A stretch of DNA of 12,094 nucleotides from Desulfobulbaceae bacterium (GTDB lineage Bacteria; Desulfobacterota; Desulfobulbia; Desulfobulbales; SURF-16). A program made the position numbers and the translations under genes. Under the pieces are notes generated by a model that made no database searches, had not been told where the DNA came from, and was given only the letters and a program-made list of their open reading frames with translations. Numbering within the stretch: position 1 is the stretch's first letter; the number at the start of each line of letters is the position of its first letter. The stretch lies in the NCBI GenBank assembly GCA_024763115.1, contig JANTGB010000040.1, forward strand, positions 1-12,094, given 5' to 3'. Shown here piece by piece: positions 1 to 7,595 of this stretch.

Positions 1-129
1 CGCGATCAGTCCGGCTTACGTATGACTAATACGCTGCGCCGACCTGATCACGAAAATCTACGGCACCCTGTAACCAGTTACAATTACAGGGGTTAGCAAA
101 GTTAGGACGCTTACCCCATGAGTAGTTAC
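1..129. mobile_element. Right part of an IS66-like MITE (element A), left end outside window
   Basis: Non-coding. It ends in CATGAGTAGTTAC (117-129), whose reverse complement GTAACTACTCATG is the terminal sequence of the other elements in this window. It closely matches the outer element at 8695-9051: CGGCACCRTGTAACC, CCAGTTACAATTACAGG and the final CCCCATKAGTAGTTA all recur in the same order. A hairpin lies at 4-49 (GATCAG paired with CTGATC, with an inner CGTAT/ATACG stem at 19-33). This copy lacks the extra insertion found at 8764-8956, so it serves as the empty-site reference. The left end and any target duplication are out of view. Confidence 0.75.
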
Positions 130-168
130 TATTTTTTTAATATTGATTAGCCACTAAAATTTTAATAC

Positions 169-174
169 AAGGAA
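169..174 (+). promoter_or_regulatory. Ribosome-binding site of the FmdB-like gene
   Basis: AAGGAA lies 6 nt before the ATG at 181, a good Shine-Dalgarno and spacing. It supports the chosen start. Confidence 0.6.
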
Positions 175-180
175 TACAAA

Positions 181-396
181 ATGCCTATTTACGAATATCG
201 CTGTCAGGATTGTCGGAAAAATTTTGAGACTATCGTCCTTTCAAAAAATAACTCCGCAACAATTTCCTGTCCTGAATGCGGCAGTAACAATGTCAAAAAG
301 AAAATATCCGCTTCCAGCTATCGTCTGACCTCATGCGGCCCAACCCTGCCTACTACCGCCCTGGGCAGCTGTTCCGGCAAATCAGGCTTTTCCTGA
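181..396 (+). CDS. FmdB-family zinc-ribbon protein
   Basis: A 71-residue protein starting MPIYEYRC, the typical opening of the FmdB/CxxC_CxxC_SSSS regulatory family. Two CxxC pairs (C8/C11 and C30/C33) form a single zinc ribbon, followed by KKKISASSYRLTSCG and a low-complexity Ser/Gly/Thr tail, as is usual for the family. Some members have been tied to formamidase and amide regulation, but for most the role is unknown; they are presumed small nucleic-acid- or protein-binding cytoplasmic proteins. It is monocistronic here, begins 51 bp after a miniature element and converges on the histidine kinase gene. Length and start are normal. The family call is secure; the function is not known. Confidence 0.88.
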   Translation: MPIYEYRCQDCRKNFETIVLSKNNSATISCPECGSNNVKKKISASSYRLTSCGPTLPTTALGSCSGKSGFS

Positions 397-408
397 GCAT
401 AAACAAAT

Positions 409-422
409 CGGCCGGTTGGCCG
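409..422 (-). terminator. Possible terminator hairpin between fmdB-like and kinase genes
   Basis: A perfect short hairpin CGGCC-GGTT-GGCCG lies in the 42-bp convergent gap. Read on the minus strand it is followed by ATTTGTTT, a mediocre U-tract, which would suit the end of the kinase gene. On the plus strand it is followed by A residues, so it is a poor terminator for the FmdB gene. Confidence 0.4.
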
Positions 423-438
423 AAAAAATATGATATGG

Positions 439-2253
439 TCATGCAGTCTGCATCGCTAAAGGTAGTTTAATGGTGAAAGTGGTCATGCCATGATTAACAT
501 GAATGTCAATGCTGCCGTGGTGGGTCAGGATAAAACGTTGAATAATATTTAACCCCCGCCCCTTAACCTGGCCTTTCCTGACCTGTTCAATCCGGTCAGC
601 CGGAATTTCACCACTGTTGCTGACCTGTAGACAAGCCATGTTGTTTTCCCGGCAGCATTTCATCAGCAGGGAACCGCCGCCATGGGGGATAGCCTTAGTG
701 GCATTATGGAGAAGATTATCCAGGACACGTTCAAGGCCGAAAAGCGGGCAGCTGACCAGTAAAGTTTCTTCACTATATTCCGTTGATCTGAAAATATCGT
801 GGCGATTATATTCCCTTATAGCCTCTTCGTTAATCTGGAAACGCCGCCTGGCAATGGAGGCAAAATTAAGCAGCTCCTTTTTGTCATCATCGGCAACCGT
901 CAAGGCGATATCCTGGAGCCGGGATGTTTCGCCGGCAACAACATCCAGATATGAGGTTAATTTAGCAGCTATTAAATTAAGATCATTACTCTGGAGAAGC
1001 TTTTGAGCCCGTTTGGCCAGGCCCGCCACTGCCACGGCAGGATTTTTCAAATCATGGAGCATATCGCTCAAAAATTCCAGTTTCGAGGCCTTGACAATCT
1101 CTTTTCCAAAGAAAATAAGCAGTTCAATTTCTTCATCAGTAAAAAATTTCTTCTGGTCGGAGGCATAAAATACCAGGACATGCCGGACTTCGCCATCAAG
1201 CTTGAGCGGTACCAGCAGGATCGAGTGAATTTGCTGTTCCTGGACAAATTTTCCCATTTCCCTGCTTATCAGTTTACTCTGTAGTGGTTCCTTTATCAGC
1301 AGATAGGAAGGCGCGATACGCTCACTTGGATTATCGCCATAAGCGGCATTATCATTGATTGCTGCGGCAAAATATGGATGATGACTTACCTTGAAATTGT
1401 GGCCCGGCTCATGGTAGGTAAGATTTAAGGGGTAGGCCGCTTCCATACGCAGATATTGCCGGTCATCGGAAAGGGTGAACAGGGAACAGCAGCGAACTTG
1501 AATAAACTGGCCCAGTTCCGGAATTATGAGAACAAAAAAATCTTTAAGTTTAATTCCCTGGCGATTACTTATAGTTCGAAAAATTCTATCGGAAATTTTT
1601 TCTTTACGCCTGTTTAGTTCTTTAAGATTAAGAATTTTCTTTTGGGCAAGGACAAAACTTACCCGGCGGGACAAGAGCTCGGCATAGGTTATTTCCACCG
1701 TACTGAAATGTTTATTCTCCCGGCAATAATAAATCTGCATGGCTCCCAGCAGATCGTCATTGGTCTCGGAAAATCGGGGAATGTGGAGGGGAATTGCCAG
1801 CAGAGAATTAAAGCCTTTTTCTCGGATAATATTTTTATCCTTGTACAAGGGATCATTTAGGATACTGGGCACCACAATGCTTCTGTTTTCCTGAACCACC
1901 CTGCCTGCTATTGTTTCCAGGACGGGAATGGCAGACGGCCGAAAATCATCATCCAGGCCATGGGCGCCAAAGGCCAGCATTCTAAATGATGTAGGGTCGA
2001 ACAGCCGGATAGACACTGCTTCGGCCTGCACCGCTTTAACGATAATTGCGGCTGCTTTTTTCAGGATTTTCGCCTCGGACAGGGCTGGATCAATCTTGAC
2101 GATTTGCTCTACTTCACTGACTATTGAGGAAAGACATTTCTGAAAATAATCCTCATCAATAATTTCAACAAGTTTATCCACCTCCGGTGGAGACATACCA
2201 AAGTCGTGGATAATCTGATTCTCTTTTAGAAATTTTTTCAGGCTTCTTTTCAT
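439..2253 (-). CDS. Soluble GAF-domain sensor histidine kinase
   Basis: A 604-residue cytoplasmic sensor kinase with no membrane segment or signal peptide. After about 50 N-terminal residues comes a GAF domain (roughly 55-205), a charged linker, then a second GAF-like region (roughly 225-390). The dimerisation/phosphoacceptor helix has an H-box LSDMLHDLKNP (H400 the likely phosphorylated residue), followed by an HATPase_c domain: N-box LDNLLHNATKAI (about 511-522), a weak G1 box VSNSGEIP (544-551) where DxGxG would be expected, and a clear G2 box GRGLNI (565-570). It probably senses a small ligand, redox state or phytochrome-like cofactor through GAF and passes phosphate to a response regulator, but no regulator is adjacent. 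It diverges from bioD. The start ATG has no strong Shine-Dalgarno. Kinase identity is firm; signal and partner are unknown. Confidence 0.9.
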   Translation of the reverse strand: MKRSLKKFLKENQIIHDFGMSPPEVDKLVEIIDEDYFQKCLSSIVSEVEQIVKIDPALSEAKILKKAAAIIVKAVQAEAVSIRLFDPTSFRMLAFGAHGLDDDFRPSAIPVLETIAGRVVQENRSIVVPSILNDPLYKDKNIIREKGFNSLLAIPLHIPRFSETNDDLLGAMQIYYCRENKHFSTVEITYAELLSRRVSFVLAQKKILNLKELNRRKEKISDRIFRTISNRQGIKLKDFFVLIIPELGQFIQVRCCSLFTLSDDRQYLRMEAAYPLNLTYHEPGHNFKVSHHPYFAAAINDNAAYGDNPSERIAPSYLLIKEPLQSKLISREMGKFVQEQQIHSILLVPLKLDGEVRHVLVFYASDQKKFFTDEEIELLIFFGKEIVKASKLEFLSDMLHDLKNPAVAVAGLAKRAQKLLQSNDLNLIAAKLTSYLDVVAGETSRLQDIALTVADDDKKELLNFASIARRRFQINEEAIREYNRHDIFRSTEYSEETLLVSCPLFGLERVLDNLLHNATKAIPHGGGSLLMKCCRENNMACLQVSNSGEIPADRIEQVRKGQVKGRGLNIIQRFILTHHGSIDIHVNHGMTTFTIKLPLAMQTA

Positions 2254-2299
2254 AGATTGAATTCAGGCTGTTTTTTTATCATTAAGCGATGATTTTTTT

Positions 2300-2328
2300 A
2301 TTATATAAAATAAAAACACGGAAAACCA
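2300..2328 (-). promoter_or_regulatory. Candidate sigma-70 promoter for the kinase gene
   Basis: On the minus strand, TGGTTT (2328-2323) and TATAAT (2305-2300) are separated by 17 nt in AT-rich DNA, about 47 nt upstream of the kinase start. The -10 is perfect but the -35 is weak, and AT-rich sequence yields such matches by chance. Confidence 0.4.
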
Positions 2329-2363
2329 GATTTATGTTAATTTGTTGGTATGGTAAAATTAAC

Positions 2364-2621
2364 GTAACTATTCAGCAAAGGGCTAACCCACTAAAGTGGA
2401 AGTAGACTTAGAATCTTTAGGACTCTTTTCAGTACCCCCTCGGAGTCTAGCGCTTACCTGAGGGGTGAAAGTGCCTTGGAGTAACTCGCTGTAAATACTT
2501 TTAAAATTACGTCTCCAGTTTCTTATTTTTTATTACATCTTCTCAGAAGTAAGGCACTAAAAACTACCTAAACCACCGTGCCGTATGTAACTGTTCAGAT
2601 GAAGCGCAGCTGAATAGTTAC
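2364..2621. mobile_element. IS66-like MITE (element B1), complete with TIRs and TSD
   Basis: A 258-bp non-coding element with perfect 13-bp terminal inverted repeats: GTAACTATTCAGC at 2364 and GCTGAATAGTTAC ending at 2621. It is flanked by an 8-bp near-perfect duplication, AAATTAAC (2356-2363) and AAATTAGC (2622-2629). It contains the family module CGGAGTCTAGCGCTTACC (about 2442-2459) and an internal inverted pair GTAACTGTTCAG...CTGAATAGTTAC at its right end (2587-2621). Terminal GTAA and an 8-bp duplication fit the IS66 family. There is no coding capacity, so it must be mobilised in trans. Confidence 0.85.
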
Positions 2622-2635
2622 AAATTAGCATGCTT

Positions 2636-2653
2636 GGGGATGTCCATTATATG
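2636..2653 (+). promoter_or_regulatory. Displaced ancestral bioD translation start (SD plus ATG)
   Basis: GGGGA at 2636-2640 precedes an ATG at 2651 by 10 nt. That ATG is followed by AAAAA, matching the bioD start (ATGAAAAC at 2880). The second miniature element begins at 2659, so translation from this ATG now stops after three codons (ATG AAA AAG TAA). It is read as the original bioD leader, cut off from its gene by the insertion. Confidence 0.55.
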
Positions 2654-2658
2654 AAAAA

Positions 2659-2878
2659 GTAACTGCTTACAGAGCACCGAATTGATTCAACGCTTACCTT
2701 TTTTTTACAGGCTGCCCGGCTCATGAATGACTAATACGCTACGCAGGACTACCTGCGAAAATTTTCCGGAATCTCCCGCCGGTCGCTTACCGGTGCCCTG
2801 TAACCGGTTGCAAACACAGTAACTACTCACGGAATATGCGTCCTGACCTCGCTAACCACCGTAACCGTAACTGCTTAC
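2659..2878. mobile_element. IS66-like MITE (element B2) inserted at the bioD start codon
   Basis: About 220 bp, beginning GTAACTGCTTACAG and ending GTAACTGCTTAC, so the outer four bases at each end are GTAA and TTAC as in its relatives. Flanks are TATGAAAA(A) on the left (2650-2658) and CATGAAAA on the right (2879-2886), an 8-bp duplication with one mismatch plus one extra A in a homopolymer. Internal modules shared with other elements: CCGGCTCATGAATGACTAATACGC, the CTGCGAAAAT hairpin flank, GGTGCCCTGTAACC and GTAACTACTCACGG. The ends are less regular inverted repeats than in B1. Confidence 0.7.
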
Positions 2879-2879
2879 C

Positions 2880-3617
2880 ATGAAAACAATAAAAAATAAA
2901 TATAATGCGATTTTTGTAACCGGCACCGACACCGGGGTCGGCAAAACTTTTATCTCTTCGCTTTTGCTTGGTTTTTTGCGAAGAAAGGGGATTGACGCCG
3001 GTTACCAGAAATGGCTGAGCAGCGGAGGATGTGGCTGTGCCGATCTCGATTTCTGCCTTCAGCAAAATAATATTGCCCCGGAAAGTGATACCGCGAATTT
3101 ACAGACAGTATATTGTTTTGAATATCCTGCCGCTCCTCACCTGGCAGCAGAGCTGGAAGGGAAAAAGGTCAATCCGCAACAGATTATTTCATCTTTCCGC
3201 AAATATACGCAACAAAAGGAGCTGATTGTGGTCGAAGGAGTAGGCGGACTGCTGGTTCCTGTACATCGAAACCTGCTGCTTGCCGACTTTGTCACTCCTT
3301 TAGGATTGCCTACCCTGATCGTTGCCCGCAGCGGGCTGGGAACAATAAATCATACATTGCTGACTGTTGAGGCCCTGCGTAACCGTAACCTTCCATTGTT
3401 AGGAGTAATTTTCTCCGATGATGAAAATGATGATCAATACGATGAAATGCTCCTGGTGGACAACATGCGGACAATAGCCGATTTCGGCAAGGTTACTGTT
3501 TTTGGTCGGATAAGGCGTTTTGCGACTTATGTTGAGGCTGAAGAACAGTTTTTTCCTGCCGGGGAATTGCTGCTGCAATCACTGAAGAATTTTATTCCCG
3601 ATTTTCCGGTGCCTTGA
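2880..3617 (+). CDS. bioD: Dethiobiotin synthetase
   Basis: A 245-residue cytoplasmic ATP-dependent enzyme that closes the ureido ring of 7,8-diaminopelargonate with CO2, the penultimate step of biotin synthesis. Visible motifs: P-loop GTDTGVGKT (15-23), the substrate lysine region GYQKWLSSGG (K44, equivalent to the KPVxTG lysine but in the YQKW form), the diagnostic PAAPHLAAE, and VEGVGGLLVP carrying the catalytic acidic residue. Length is normal for BioD (about 220-240). No other bio genes lie within the window, so it is a solitary copy. The start ATG is retained but sits directly after a miniature element and has no Shine-Dalgarno in the 20 nt before it; a 15-codon ORF (2836-2883) ends in an ATGA overlap with it and might couple translation. 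The call is secure; expression is uncertain. Confidence 0.93.
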   Translation: MKTIKNKYNAIFVTGTDTGVGKTFISSLLLGFLRRKGIDAGYQKWLSSGGCGCADLDFCLQQNNIAPESDTANLQTVYCFEYPAAPHLAAELEGKKVNPQQIISSFRKYTQQKELIVVEGVGGLLVPVHRNLLLADFVTPLGLPTLIVARSGLGTINHTLLTVEALRNRNLPLLGVIFSDDENDDQYDEMLLVDNMRTIADFGKVTVFGRIRRFATYVEAEEQFFPAGELLLQSLKNFIPDFPVP

Positions 3618-3631
3618 ATAATTTTAAAATA

Positions 3632-3834
3632 GTAACTACTCATGGGGTAAGCGCCTAATGAGTGCAAACTGGAGTATTTGTAACTGCTCGGAGTCTGCGC
3701 TTACCTTAAGGGTGCAGGTAAGTGAACGAAGTGAGACTCCGTGTGCTTTATGTGTGCGTGATCAGGCCGGCGGGGCATACTAATGATGTAAAACGGCATT
3801 ATCGCGCGCAGATGAAGCGCAGCTGAATATTTAC
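3632..3834. mobile_element. IS66-like MITE (element C), apparently chimeric, no TSD
   Basis: About 203 bp, beginning GTAACTACTCATGGGG (the end type of elements A and G, and close to one end of F) and ending GCTGAATATTTAC (the end type of B1, which has GCTGAATAGTTAC). Flanks TTAAAATA and AAAAAGAG do not match as a duplication. It contains the modules CGGAGTCTGCGCTTACC (about 3690-3706) and CAGGTAAGTGAACGAAG, and the start of the GATCAGGCCGGC hairpin. Mixed ends without a duplication suggest recombination between two elements rather than a single insertion. Confidence 0.7.
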
Positions 3835-3851
3835 AAAAAGAGAAATAAATC

Positions 3852-6116
3852 ATGCAACCTGACAAAGATGAACAAAAAATATTATTTTTGGGGTCAAATG
3901 TTAAAATTCATAACCTGCCGATAAAGGAGGTAAGCCTGATCGAAGAAGGTAGTCTTCCTTCCTATGGTTACAACCCCGCAGATTTTGTTGAGCTGTTGGC
4001 CGGTGATGTTGCTGTGGAATATGGTCGTCTGGATCAATGTATAACCTGGCTCGCCTCCTTTTTAACAGCCGCAGATCTGACTCACAGAATTACCGCAATA
4101 ACCTATGGTGAACAAAAGAATATTTTTCAGATATTTCGCAAGAGGCAGCGACCGGAAATCGACAAGGATCATGGCTGGTTCATGGTGCATCAGATTTTGC
4201 CCTATGCCGGACGAGGCAATGATGAAAAAGCCCTGGTAGTGACCGATGACAATCAAAGGGAGCTAAGCGGTCATAATGGCATAATGGTTATTGATGACGG
4301 TGGGCGGCCACCCGCTATTGCCGCTGAATTAAAAGAACTGAACCCTGATGCCTGGGTTATTGCCATGGGGATCAGCGTAGCTCACTGGACGGAATGGGCC
4401 ACCCATTTTGGTGAAAATTTTGTTTTATTCGGTCGTTTATCCGACCTGGAAACAACCCGCATGGAAATGGACAGCGCTGTAGTGTGGGAATCACTTGTTG
4501 CCATGTCTTTACGGGCTTTACGTTCTCCGGAGGTTGGGATATGGGATGAAGCGCGGGGCCGATTTCGCTGCCATGTTTTAATTGAAATGTTTCCCCATGG
4601 CTTACTTTCCATAAGTCCGGAAACAGTTCTTTTCCGTCATCACAAAGGCAGTCTGCCGGAAAAAAATTCATCGCGGCAGAAGGGATCAGTGCCTGCCTAT
4701 GATACTCTGGTTACCTCAATGCTGGCCAAGGATTTTATTCGCATGGATGGGGTGATGAGTGGTCGCCGTTTTTTCTATGACTTTTCCCAGCGCACTCTGC
4801 TTCATTGGCAGCTGATCAATGATAACGGCTATTATTTCAATGATTCTCTGGAACTGGTAAATTTTGATTTTACCTCAACTTTTCCGGATGGCGTCCCCTG
4901 CTCTTTTCTGGATAATAATGATCCCTGTTTTATTGAACTGTCGGGTTTTTCAGCTGAATTTGACAAGAATCTGGAATTGGTTGCAGCCCAGGAGTGGACA
5001 AAAGAAAAAATGGTCGGACTGAGGGACTTTTTTAATCCTGTGGTCAAACCTGCTCCCTCTGGAGGAATATCTCCGGTTAATAACCGGTTAAGTTACATGG
5101 ATGTTATTTTAGAGGTGTTGCATTATCTTAAAGAAGAAGTGAGCAGGAAAAATGGTTTTAATAACTTACGGATATTCAATGTCGGTCATTTGCGTACAAC
5201 CGATCCGGTTGAAATAGGGCCTGTACTCACTGTGCAGGGTGTAATCGATTCTTATGTAAGCAAAGAGAGTTACCAGAGGCCTCTCTGCATGGGGGTTTTC
5301 GGTCCTCCGGGATCAGGGAAGTCTTTTGCCGTTAAGGAAGTGGCCAAAGTTGTCGGCACAAAATTTCACCAGGATCCTTTTGAATTTTTTGAATTTAATC
5401 TTACTCAATTTGCCGAGCCCGACGAAATTAATTCTGCTATTGATCTTATTAGGGCTTCAGTTGCCAAGGGCAAGGTGCCTATTACTTTCTGGGATGAATT
5501 TGACTGCCGTTACGACGGCCATGAATTTGGTTATCTGCGTTATTTCTTGCCATCCATGCAGGATGGGGTGACATATGTTCATGGTATTCCCTATTATATA
5601 GGACGATCTATTTTCGTTTTTGCCGGTGGCGTAAAAACAAGCTGGCAGGGAATGGAAAATCTGCTTAATCCCTTGTTGCCGCAAGAACTACAGTTGGCCA
5701 AGACCTTGAAGATTCCGGATTTCATGAGTAGATTACGGGTCGTACTTGATATTGAAGGTATTGATATTCCAGAAAAATTGTTGCGTGACTCGGCAAGTAG
5801 AGCTGAAGTGGAAGAACTGCGTCGAATTTTACTGAAACGAGCCTTTATTATTGCCCACCAAATGGATACCCACTGGAAAAAAGCGGCACGAAAAACATCA
5901 GGCCTGTTGCTTCGGTTACTTATTGCTCAGTACAAATTCGGAGCCCGTTCCATTGAGGCGGTAATCGAGGCCAGCCGTGCCGCTGACCGGCTGGTTTACG
6001 GACTGCCGGAACTTATCGGGCCGTCCGGGGCCAGGATTCATGCAGTCTGGCGGTTTGAAATGGAGAGACGGCTTGACCGGATAAGAAAAAAACGAGGTAT
6101 GCGAGCTGTATGGTAA
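3852..6116 (+). CDS. Large uncharacterised AAA+ ATPase with novel N-terminal region
   Basis: A 754-residue protein with no signal peptide. The C-terminal third is an AAA+ module: Walker A GPPGSGKS (484-491), Walker B ITFWDEFD (544-551), then FGYLRYFLPSMQDG and IGRSIFVFAGG (sensor-1 region), a conserved SRLR that could supply an arginine finger, and a helical lid with YKFGARSIEAVI. The N-terminal 400 residues include a VIDDGG segment and a stretch around residues 170-215 that reminds me of the N-terminal region of large bacterial ATPases annotated with RyR domains, but I see no RyR domain here; this is recollection, not a search. It overlaps the downstream M48 protease gene by 7 bp, so the two are translationally coupled. 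It may be an ATP-driven remodelling or switch protein; the substrate is unknown. The start follows a weak AAGAG. Confidence 0.75.
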   Translation: MQPDKDEQKILFLGSNVKIHNLPIKEVSLIEEGSLPSYGYNPADFVELLAGDVAVEYGRLDQCITWLASFLTAADLTHRITAITYGEQKNIFQIFRKRQRPEIDKDHGWFMVHQILPYAGRGNDEKALVVTDDNQRELSGHNGIMVIDDGGRPPAIAAELKELNPDAWVIAMGISVAHWTEWATHFGENFVLFGRLSDLETTRMEMDSAVVWESLVAMSLRALRSPEVGIWDEARGRFRCHVLIEMFPHGLLSISPETVLFRHHKGSLPEKNSSRQKGSVPAYDTLVTSMLAKDFIRMDGVMSGRRFFYDFSQRTLLHWQLINDNGYYFNDSLELVNFDFTSTFPDGVPCSFLDNNDPCFIELSGFSAEFDKNLELVAAQEWTKEKMVGLRDFFNPVVKPAPSGGISPVNNRLSYMDVILEVLHYLKEEVSRKNGFNNLRIFNVGHLRTTDPVEIGPVLTVQGVIDSYVSKESYQRPLCMGVFGPPGSGKSFAVKEVAKVVGTKFHQDPFEFFEFNLTQFAEPDEINSAIDLIRASVAKGKVPITFWDEFDCRYDGHEFGYLRYFLPSMQDGVTYVHGIPYYIGRSIFVFAGGVKTSWQGMENLLNPLLPQELQLAKTLKIPDFMSRLRVVLDIEGIDIPEKLLRDSASRAEVEELRRILLKRAFIIAHQMDTHWKKAARKTSGLLLRLLIAQYKFGARSIEAVIEASRAADRLVYGLPELIGPSGARIHAVWRFEMERRLDRIRKKRGMRAVW

Positions 6117-7522
6117 CAATAGAAAAACATAAGCTTATCAATATAGTAATTATTTTCTTTTTTCTCTGGAGTAATATTTTTATTAACTGCAATATGGCTC
6201 GGGCTTTTTCGGTAAAGGAAGAGCGGGAATATGGAGAAAAACTTCTCACTGTAGTCCGTCTGCAGTTCAGGCTTCTTGAAGACCCTGATATATCACAATA
6301 TATTAATAACCTGGGCCGGGAAATCCTCAGCGTCACCGGTTCCCAATATTTTCATTACCATTTTTATGTGATCAAAAACAAAATATTTAATGCCTTTGCC
6401 GCTCCCTCAGGCCTGGTATTTATCCACTCCGGCTTAATTCTGCAGATGGATGATGAAGGTGAACTTTTCAGTGTTATGGCCCATGAGTGCGGCCATGTGA
6501 ACAGCCGTCATATAGCTGATCGAATCAATAAATCAGGCAAGGTTACTGCTGCTACCCTGGCCATGGTACTGGCTGGAATTGCCATGGGCGGCGGAGCCTT
6601 GACCCAGGCCATGATTACCGGCGGACTGGCCACAGGTGCCAGCATGAATCTTAAATTCAGCCGTCAGGACGAGGAAGAGGCGGACAGACTGGCATTTAAA
6701 TGGGTAGTGGCGACTAATCGTAATCCGGCGGATATGGTTAAAATGCTTAAAAAAATGTACAAAATTGAAAAATTACGCGGTAGCAGCCCCCCTCCTTATC
6801 TGCTGACTCACCCCGGCCCCAAGACCAGATTAAACTATGTTGAAGAGTTGATCTCGCAAAATCCCGGCTCTGCTTACCGGGTCGTGGATCAATTTAATTT
6901 CAGACGGATTAAAGCTCGAATTTACTGTCTTAGCCAAAACCCCATGAAACTTTATGCCCCTTATAATAAACAACTGCGCAACAGCAAAAATGAGGAGGAG
7001 AAAATCATGGCCTATTACGGCCTGTCCCAGGCATATCTGGCCAACATCGAATTTGCCCTGGCCAAAGAAAATTTACAGAAAGTAATAGATTTTTTTCCGG
7101 ACAAGCCCATGTTGCGGACTGATATGGGGGTTATTGAATTTCAACAGGGTAATATTGATCAGGCCCTGGCTCATTTTAAATATGTCAGAAAGGCGGATCC
7201 GGGGAACTGGTACAATACTTTTTATCTTGGTATGGCCCTGCAGAAAAAAGGAGATACCAAAAGAGCGCTTGAACTTTACAATCAGCTCACCGGCGTTATT
7301 CCAGACTATCCCAACCTCTATTATCAGATAGCTGAAATTGCTGCCGGTTATGACGATAAAAGCGAGGGCCATTTTTATCTGGGCAAATATTATTTTTATC
7401 TGGGTGATTTTAAGAATGCCGCATTTCAGATTAATAAGGCCAGAGAAACCCTGGCGGCAACCAGCAGGATGTATCAGGAAACTGAAGTTATATTAAAAAA
7501 AATAGAGGATGTTAAAAATTAG
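6110..7522 (+). CDS. Secreted M48 metalloprotease with C-terminal TPRs (BepA/YfgC-like)
   Basis: A 470-residue protein with an N-terminal signal sequence: basic start, hydrophobic residues 9-25, likely cleavage after ARA at 32, so it acts in the periplasm. The M48 zinc motif is AHECGHVNSRH (H125, E126, H129), and the third ligand lies in EEEAD (188-192), preceded by a glycine/alanine-rich segment as in the family. The last 170 residues or so are helical TPR-type repeats (for example AYYGLSQAYLANIEFALAKENLQKV cut into its 34-residue units). Domain order and length match BepA/YfgC, which degrades or matures outer-membrane beta-barrel proteins at the BAM/LptD assembly sites. The ATG overlaps the end of the AAA+ gene (7 bp), so both are one operon. 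It converges on the TrpD-like gene. Family is firm; a BepA role is an inference. Confidence 0.9.
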   Translation: MVTIEKHKLINIVIIFFFLWSNIFINCNMARAFSVKEEREYGEKLLTVVRLQFRLLEDPDISQYINNLGREILSVTGSQYFHYHFYVIKNKIFNAFAAPSGLVFIHSGLILQMDDEGELFSVMAHECGHVNSRHIADRINKSGKVTAATLAMVLAGIAMGGGALTQAMITGGLATGASMNLKFSRQDEEEADRLAFKWVVATNRNPADMVKMLKKMYKIEKLRGSSPPPYLLTHPGPKTRLNYVEELISQNPGSAYRVVDQFNFRRIKARIYCLSQNPMKLYAPYNKQLRNSKNEEEKIMAYYGLSQAYLANIEFALAKENLQKVIDFFPDKPMLRTDMGVIEFQQGNIDQALAHFKYVRKADPGNWYNTFYLGMALQKKGDTKRALELYNQLTGVIPDYPNLYYQIAEIAAGYDDKSEGHFYLGKYYFYLGDFKNAAFQINKARETLAATSRMYQETEVILKKIEDVKN

Positions 7523-7529
7523 TGAAACC

Positions 7530-7546
7530 GCTCACGCTTCGCGAGC
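7530..7546 (+). terminator. Possible hairpin after the protease gene
   Basis: GCTCACG-CTT-CGCGAGC forms a 7-bp stem with one A-C mismatch, 8 nt after the protease stop. It is followed by AATAAAAAT rather than a U-tract, so intrinsic termination is doubtful; it may only be a stem in the convergent gap. Confidence 0.3.
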
Positions 7547-7555
7547 AATAAAAAT

Positions 7556-7590
7556 CGTAGTTACGTTTCATTTTACTTTAGTGGGTTAAG
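7556..7590. repeat. Fragment resembling the B1-type MITE end
   Basis: The minus strand reads TTAACCCACTAAAGT followed within 12 nt by GTAACTACG. The 14-mer TAACCCACTAAAGT also occurs in element B1 near its left end (about 2382-2397), where GTAACTATT lies before it rather than after. It is probably an eroded or rearranged remnant. Confidence 0.35.
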
Positions 7591-7595
7591 AAATA

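Noticed and set aside
2823..3065. An 80-codon minus-strand ORF at the front of bioD
   Set aside because: It is antisense to bioD and the element, with no family resemblance.
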